Assembly (NCBI GenBank): GCA_002482645.1
Contig: DLGJ01000005.1
Span: 425,435 to 489,434, forward strand
Direction of reading: 5' to 3'
Origin: Hyphomicrobiaceae bacterium UBA7697
Lineage (GTDB): Bacteria > Pseudomonadota > Alphaproteobacteria > Rhizobiales > Methyloligellaceae
Length of the DNA stretch: 64,000 nt
Shown here one piece after another: positions 59,653 to 64,000 of this stretch (its first letter is position 1; each line of letters starts with the position of its first letter). The position numbers were made by a program, and so were the translations under genes. The notes beneath the pieces are model-generated. The model ran no database searches. It was not told the DNA's origin and saw only the letters and a list, made by a program, of their open reading frames with translations.

Positions 59653-60978
59653 ATGCGTACCGCCTCGATCCTAGCGCTCGGCGCGATCGGCGCCTTTTGC
59701 GCTGCCGGACCTTGCGCCGCGCAATCGGCGGATGGGCAGGTTACGGGGGGCGAAGCTGCATCCAACAGCAGCGCTTTCTCCAAGAGCGCCCCTACGGCGG
59801 AAGCGTCTCCGGCAACGGCGACGGCAAAGGCCGCGCGCCAGGACGCCGTTCCGCCTTATCAGGAGCAGTCCGAAGGCTTCTACGACCGGCCGGCCCTCAC
59901 CACACCGCAGGCTCCGCCGTCTCAAGCCGCGTCATCGCAGGACGCAGCCCCGCAAGCGCCGCTGCCATCGCGCAACGCGCCGGCGGCGAACCTGCAAGCC
60001 CCGCGGAGCGGCACACCGGCCTATCCCGGAGAACCGTCTGCGAGCACGGCCGTGCCGGAATTCGCCTCCGCCGAACGGCTGCTTGACTGGGTGTCGAACT
60101 ATCGCGACCAGCCGCAATATTGGAAGGTTCCCGCCGCCGTCCATGCGATGCGCGATCATCGTCTGTTCGCGGACGAGGAGCAGCGCTGGTTCTGCATCGG
60201 CTTCATCGCCGGTGTACTGGGAACCAATCCCAAGGACGGACCGGGGCTGATCCCGAAAATGTTCCCCATGCCCCCGAAGGAGCAGGAAGTCATCATTCGC
60301 GCCATCGCCTATTCCGGGCGCCCCGATTGGCAGGACCTGCTGGTGAAGAATGCAAGCAAGATGCCGCTGCGCAAACCGCTCATCGACGATTTGCTCGATG
60401 GGCGCCGCCCGGCCTTGCAGGCCATGGCGCTGGATACCGAGGGCGCGAAGGCCGTCTATGCGCTATGGGGCTACTACGTGGCCTCCGGTCAGCACGAGCC
60501 GGTTATGCGCATCATGCAAGCGTTGCAATGGTCGAAGGGTGCCGAGAAGAAGGGCTTCTTCGGCAAGCTTGCCTCGGGCTGGGGCGCGGACGCCAACAAT
60601 GTCGAGAAAGTCACGACCGGCGGCACCGCCAAATGGACGCTCGCCTCGTATGCGGAGCGCGACCGCGAATTGATCCGCCTCTACCAGGCCGAGCTCAAGA
60701 ACCAGCCGGAGGAGATCGCCGAACCTCTGAAGGACGTCATCGAGGCGGCAGAGCTCTTCGAGGCCGAGAAGATCCGCAAGGAGCAATACGGCGCCATCGA
60801 AGACGCCGAGCGGCAACAGCTCACGGCCGATGCGGGCATGTCAAAGGGCTGGACGGCGGGCTCCATCGCGATCGCCACGGGCTGCATGGCCGCGTCCGCG
60901 CTCGGCCAGGCGCAGATCGCCGTGCCGTGCGTGATCGGCGGGGCGCTCTATTCCGGTGCGGGCAAGCTCGCGCGCTAG
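59653..60978 (+). CDS. Secreted or lipid-anchored hypothetical protein with disordered N-terminal half
   Basis: 441 residues from the ATG at 59653, after GGGGGAGGAAG. Signal peptide MRTASILALGAIGAFCAAGP with cleavage after CAAQ. Residues about 25-140 are rich in Ala, Pro, Ser and Gln and probably disordered. The folded part (about 140-400) includes AERLLDWVSNYRDQPQYWKV, WFCIGFIAGVLGTNPKDGPG, YSGRPDWQDLLVKNASKMPL and GFFGKLASGWGADANNVEKV. The C-terminus has a Gly/Ala-rich hydrophobic stretch (AGSIAIATGCMAASALGQAQ). It looks like a periplasmic or outer-membrane associated protein of a conserved but unnamed family. Confidence 0.68.
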   Translation: MRTASILALGAIGAFCAAGPCAAQSADGQVTGGEAASNSSAFSKSAPTAEASPATATAKAARQDAVPPYQEQSEGFYDRPALTTPQAPPSQAASSQDAAPQAPLPSRNAPAANLQAPRSGTPAYPGEPSASTAVPEFASAERLLDWVSNYRDQPQYWKVPAAVHAMRDHRLFADEEQRWFCIGFIAGVLGTNPKDGPGLIPKMFPMPPKEQEVIIRAIAYSGRPDWQDLLVKNASKMPLRKPLIDDLLDGRRPALQAMALDTEGAKAVYALWGYYVASGQHEPVMRIMQALQWSKGAEKKGFFGKLASGWGADANNVEKVTTGGTAKWTLASYAERDRELIRLYQAELKNQPEEIAEPLKDVIEAAELFEAEKIRKEQYGAIEDAERQQLTADAGMSKGWTAGSIAIATGCMAASALGQAQIAVPCVIGGALYSGAGKLAR

Positions 60979-60991
60979 CGCTGCCGGAGAT

Positions 60992-61405
60992 CTACAGAAC
61001 CTTGTTGCGCGCGCGGATGCCGCGCTCGATCGCCGACTTGGTGAGCATGTCGATCTCGAGCGCTTCGGCCAGAAGTTCCAGAAAGCGCGTTTCTTCGGGG
61101 CGAACATCGAGGTCCGCCGCCGCGATCTCGAGCGCCAGGGCGTAGGCCGTCTCGCGCAGCCGCACCGGCAGTCCGCCACGGATCAGTTCGAGAACGAGGT
61201 CGAGGCCGCTCTCGCTGCCGAGAAGTTCGCCGCAGGCTTGAGAAGCGTCCACAAGGCCATCGGTGTCGTAGTCCGCGAAGACCGGCAAATGAGAGACGAT
61301 CTCCCCGATGCGCGCCAGTTCCGCGCCGGACATGGTCCGGTCGACCGCCGAGGTTGTGACCATCGTGTAGATCAGCGCTTCGTGATGGTCCAAGGACTTT
61401 GTCAT
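60992..61405 (-). CDS. TerB-family protein
   Basis: 137 residues, all alpha-helical: HHEALIYTMVTTSAVDRTMS, GAELARIGEIVSHLPVFADY, RETAYALALEIAAADLDVRP and EETRFLELLAEALEIDMLTK. This matches the TerB (tellurite resistance B) fold with its acidic metal-binding helices. No other ter genes are present. The function of solitary TerB proteins is unclear. It converges with the preceding gene (13 bases) and diverges from lysS. Confidence 0.82.
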   Translation of the reverse strand: MTKSLDHHEALIYTMVTTSAVDRTMSGAELARIGEIVSHLPVFADYDTDGLVDASQACGELLGSESGLDLVLELIRGGLPVRLRETAYALALEIAAADLDVRPEETRFLELLAEALEIDMLTKSAIERGIRARNKVL

Positions 61406-61604
61406 CGGCTCTCAACCCTCTCTGTCCGCAAGATTCCAAACGGGCGCGACGGTATGAAATTGAGACGGACCCGGCAAGCGCCCGTTCGGCAAGAAATAGC
61501 GGGAAACACTGGCGCCGGATAAGAATCTGTGAAATTTGTTGCCCCAGAATGGCGCGAGGCGACATCCGCGCCGGTATCCGCTTTTTCAGCTCATACAATT
61601 TATC

Positions 61605-63227
61605 ATGCCCGAGACCACGAACGCTGGCCGCGACGCGGCGCCCATTGAGATCAATTCGGAACTCCTGGCCCACGCCCATGTGAGCAAGGCGTGGCCGTTC
61701 GAGGAAGCGCGAAAAGTCGTGAGCCGGTTGAAGCGGATTCCGCAGCCGACCGGGCCGATCGTTTTCGAAACCGGATACGGGCCGTCGGGCCTGCCGCATA
61801 TCGGCACGTTCGGCGAGGTCGCGCGCACCACCATGGTCCGCCATGCCTTCCGCGTGCTCACCGAGGACAAGGTGCCGACGCGGCTGATTTGCTTCTCCGA
61901 CGACATGGACGGCTTGCGGAAGGTGCCGGACAACATCCCCAACAAGGAGATGGTGTCGCAGCATCTGGGCAAGCCGCTCACGCAGGTGCCGGACCCGTTC
62001 GGCACGTATCCGAGCTTCGGCCAGCACAACAATGCACGGCTGAAAGCGTTCCTCGATACGTTCGGCTTTTCGTACGAGTTTCTGTCGGCGACCGAGTGCT
62101 ACACCTCGGGGCGGTTCGATACGACGCTCCTTAAGGTGCTCGAGCACTACGACGCAATTCGCGACGTGATCTTGCCGACGCTGGGCCCCGAACGCCGCGC
62201 CACCTACAGCCCGTTCTTGCCGATCTCGCCGGAGACCGGACAGGTGCTGCAAGTGCCGATCGTCGATCGGGACCTGGCCGCGGGTTCGGTTCTCTACAAG
62301 GACCCGGACACCGGTAAGCTCACGCAGGTCTCCGTGACGCGCGGCCACTGCAAGCTGCAATGGAAAGCGGACTGGGCCATGCGCTGGGCGGCACTCGGCG
62401 TCGACTACGAGATGGCGGGCAAGGATCTGATCGATTCCGTGCGGTTGTCCGGCCATATATGCCGCACCCTGGGACGCCAACAGCCCGAGGGCTTCAATTA
62501 CGAGCTCTTCCTGGACGAGAACGGCGAGAAGATCTCCAAGTCCCGGGGCAATGGTCTGACCATCGAGGAATGGCTGTCCTACGCCTCGCCGGAGAGCCTG
62601 GCGCTCTACATGTATCAAAGCCCCAAAAAGGCGAAGCGGCTCTATTTCGACGTCATCCCCAAGGCAGTCGACGAATATGCCGGTCATCTCGCCGCGTATC
62701 CGAAAGAGGATCAGGCGGCGAAGCTGATGAACCCGGTTTGGCACATCCATGACGGCAATCCGCCGGTAGGCGATCTGCCGATCAGTTTCGCGCTTCTGCT
62801 CAACCTCGCCTCCGCGTCGAACTCGGAAGACAGTTCGGTGTTGTGGGGCTTCATTCAGCGCTACGCGCCGGAGGCGACGCCGGAAGGCCATCCGCTGCTC
62901 GACGAACTGGTCGGGTATGCGATCCGTTACTTCCACGATTTCGTGAAACCTTCGAAGCAGTATCGCGCGCCGACCGGGAAAGAGCGTGCCGCCTTTGCCG
63001 ATCTCGACGCGCGTCTGGCCGCACTGCCCGAGAAGGTGTTGGCCGAGGACATTCAGAACGAGGTCTACGCCGTCGGCAAGGAGCATGGCTTCGAGCCCCT
63101 GCGCGCCTGGTTCCAGGCGCTCTACCAAGTCCTTTTGGGCCAATCGCAGGGCCCGCGCTTCGGCTCGTTTGTGCAGCTCTATGGAATCCCGGAGACCCGC
63201 GCCCTGATCGCCAAGGTGCTGTCCTAA
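61605..63227 (+). CDS. lysS: Class I lysyl-tRNA synthetase
   Basis: 540 residues from the ATG at 61605. Class I signature [20 protein letters not shown] contains the HIGH-like motif, and [12 protein letters not shown] is the KMSKS loop. [20 protein letters not shown] and [20 protein letters not shown] are typical of the archaeal-type class I LysRS, which replaces the class II enzyme in many alphaproteobacteria. It charges tRNA-Lys. Its 3' end is duplicated as a short tandem repeat. Confidence 0.95.
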   Translation: MPETTNAGRDAAPIEINSELLAHAHVSKAWPFEEARKVVSRLKRIPQPTGPIVFETGYGPSGLPHIGTFGEVARTTMVRHAFRVLTEDKVPTRLICFSDDMDGLRKVPDNIPNKEMVSQHLGKPLTQVPDPFGTYPSFGQHNNARLKAFLDTFGFSYEFLSATECYTSGRFDTTLLKVLEHYDAIRDVILPTLGPERRATYSPFLPISPETGQVLQVPIVDRDLAAGSVLYKDPDTGKLTQVSVTRGHCKLQWKADWAMRWAALGVDYEMAGKDLIDSVRLSGHICRTLGRQQPEGFNYELFLDENGEKISKSRGNGLTIEEWLSYASPESLALYMYQSPKKAKRLYFDVIPKAVDEYAGHLAAYPKEDQAAKLMNPVWHIHDGNPPVGDLPISFALLLNLASASNSEDSSVLWGFIQRYAPEATPEGHPLLDELVGYAIRYFHDFVKPSKQYRAPTGKERAAFADLDARLAALPEKVLAEDIQNEVYAVGKEHGFEPLRAWFQALYQVLLGQSQGPRFGSFVQLYGIPETRALIAKVLS

Positions 63228-63246
63228 AGGCACTGTCCTAAAGGCG
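63219..63246 (+). repeat. 14-base tandem repeat across the lysS stop
   Basis: CTGTCCTAAAGGCA (63219-63232) and CTGTCCTAAAGGCG (63233-63246), followed by a degenerate third unit CTGGCCTAGCCG. The first copy contains the lysS TAA. Confidence 0.75.
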
Positions 63247-63543
63247 CTGGCCTAGCCGGACACACGGCCGCTGAAGGGGAAAACCAATAAGCAGCGCGCC
63301 AGCGAACTCTCGATCAGAGTATAAATCGAGATTGAGAATGTAATTTATAGCTTTTGGAAATTTTGTGGCGGCGTTCGTGTAACGCTATCAAGTCAATGAA
63401 AAATTTTCTGCCACGAAATGGTCACATCACAATTCGGAACGTTGCCGCCCAGTCTGCGTTTTTTCTGCAGCAGGGTGCGCGAAAGTCTGCTTTTCGCGAG
63501 CTCTTGTTATGAGTGTTTTGTGAAACGCAAAGGAGGTTTTGTG
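63228..63543. other. AT-richer gene-free region between lysS and the EF-hand gene
   Basis: 316 bases. After the tandem repeat comes an AT-rich stretch (63315-63415) clearly poorer in GC than its surroundings, probably the promoter region of the EF-hand gene. A leader of unknown length precedes the very strong AAAGGAGG ribosome binding site at 63528. No structured RNA recognised. Confidence 0.5.
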
Positions 63544-63909
63544 ATGAAACTCACGACCCTGACCGCTGTGATGCTGTTGTCGACCGCGACCTATGCCTTT
63601 GCCGGCGGCGGCGCACCCGTACCGGAGGGCGCCATGAAGGACGATCCGTCTGGCCGTCCTGGCAAGATCTTGAGTGAGGCCGAGTGCACCAAGGCCTGGG
63701 AGATGGCCGGTCCCGACGGCGACACGCTCTCCAAGGACAAGGCCACGCCGTTCGTGACGAACTTCGAACTGGTCGATTCGTCCAAGGACTCGCAGATTTC
63801 GTCCGAGGAATGGAAGGACGGCTGTGCCAAGGGTTGGGTGAGCGCCGACGCGGCCGCGGCAACCGAAATGGACGCTACGCCGGCCGAACCTGAGAAGAAG
63901 CAGATGTAA
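63544..63909 (+). CDS. Small secreted EF-hand-like protein
   Basis: 121 residues from the ATG at 63544, eight bases after AAAGGAGG. Signal peptide MKLTTLTAVMLLSTATYAFA. One recognisable EF-hand loop is DSSKDSQISSEEWKDGC (Asp1, Ser3, Asp5, Gln7, Ser9, Glu12), and a second, degenerate one precedes it (GPDGDTLSKDKATPF). Calcium binding in the periplasm is plausible. Two Cys could form a disulfide. The strong ribosome binding site and terminator suggest high expression. Exact role unknown. Confidence 0.75.
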   Translation: MKLTTLTAVMLLSTATYAFAGGGAPVPEGAMKDDPSGRPGKILSEAECTKAWEMAGPDGDTLSKDKATPFVTNFELVDSSKDSQISSEEWKDGCAKGWVSADAAAATEMDATPAEPEKKQM

Positions 63910-63945
63910 CCCGGCGACCCTTTCGTCTTTCAGGATGCATCCGAA

Positions 63946-63979
63946 CGCGGCTCCGGGTCTTCCGGGGCCGCGTTTGTTT
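63946..63979 (+). terminator. Intrinsic terminator after the EF-hand gene
   Basis: CGCGGCTCCGG pairs with CCGGGGCCGCG (one internal mismatch) and is followed by TTTGTTTG. Confidence 0.75.
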
Positions 63980-63987
63980 GCGCGGTC

Positions 63988-64000
63988 GGGGGGGGGGGGG
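63988..64000. other. Run of 13 G at the right end of the window
   Basis: The last 13 bases are all G. Such a homopolymer at a sequence edge is more likely an assembly or sequencing end artefact than a biological tract. Confidence 0.6.

Noticed and set aside
60975..63233. 752-codon open frame on the minus strand opposite lysS
   Set aside because: Same reason: lysS on the plus strand has full motifs, and the antisense frame has none.
1..64000. CRISPR arrays, prophage, transposons or integrases
   Set aside because: No regularly spaced repeats, transposase or integrase motifs were seen anywhere in the window.

Overview
This is a GC-rich chromosomal stretch of an alphaproteobacterium, most likely a methylotroph or facultative methylamine user of the order Hyphomicrobiales (Hyphomicrobium/Methyloceanibacter/Methyloligella-like; the genus is a guess). 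Pointers are the GcrA cell-cycle regulator, the long alphaproteobacterial Dcd, the phoR-pstSCAB-phoU-phoB order, a class I lysyl-tRNA synthetase, a SAM-II riboswitch on metZ, and a complete-looking N-methylglutamate/sarcosine-oxidase-type cluster. I see no prophage, insertion sequence or CRISPR array. Coding density is high, with many 1-8 bp gene overlaps and several GTG or TTG starts backed by good ribosome binding sites.

Layout. 1-9 kb: glutamate-synthase-like genes mgsABC (glxBCD) on the minus strand, an XRE-cupin and a GlxA-type regulator, then the divergent mgdABCD (soxBDAG-like) operon. Together they fit methylamine oxidation through N-methylglutamate; the glutamine-synthetase-like gmaS would lie beyond the left edge. 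9-19 kb: a CPA2 antiporter, an aldehyde dehydrogenase with its DUF779 partner, a NosP-like FIST protein with a NahK/ErcS'-like hybrid kinase and a LuxR-type response regulator, a zinc alcohol dehydrogenase and an Ivy-like protein. 19-29 kb: a candidate structured RNA, mrp, an asparagine-synthase-like gene, a GGDEF-EAL gene split by an in-frame amber codon, moaA, two small conserved genes, a second alcohol dehydrogenase and ada.

29-38 kb is the phosphate regulon (phoR, pstSCAB, phoU, phoB) with a Pho box and two strong hairpins flanking pstS. 37-46 kb holds gcrA, argD, argF (with a histone-H1-like Lys/Ala tail), hslO, argE, metZ under SAM-II control, a DJ-1/PfpI protein and dcd. 46-53 kb has an alanine/glycine symporter and then a quorum-sensing island: luxR, luxI, a phytanoyl-CoA-dioxygenase-type enzyme, a coupled small ORF, a PraR-like XRE regulator and a radical SAM protein. 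53-64 kb: tRNA-Gly(CCC), a family 2 glycosyltransferase, a solute-binding protein, a sterol-desaturase-type enzyme, an HdeD-like protein, a LysR regulator, a secreted hypothetical protein, TerB, lysS and a small EF-hand protein, ending in a run of 13 G.

The most interesting points are: shared operator-like sites in the mgs regulatory region; the NosP/NahK/response-regulator module beside alcohol and aldehyde oxidation genes; the luxI-dioxygenase-small ORF unit; the multi-hairpin RNA candidate at 19.6 kb; the amber-split cyclic-di-GMP enzyme; the Lys/Ala tail on ArgF; GANTC sites clustered around gcrA and argD; and short tandem duplications sitting on gene junctions.
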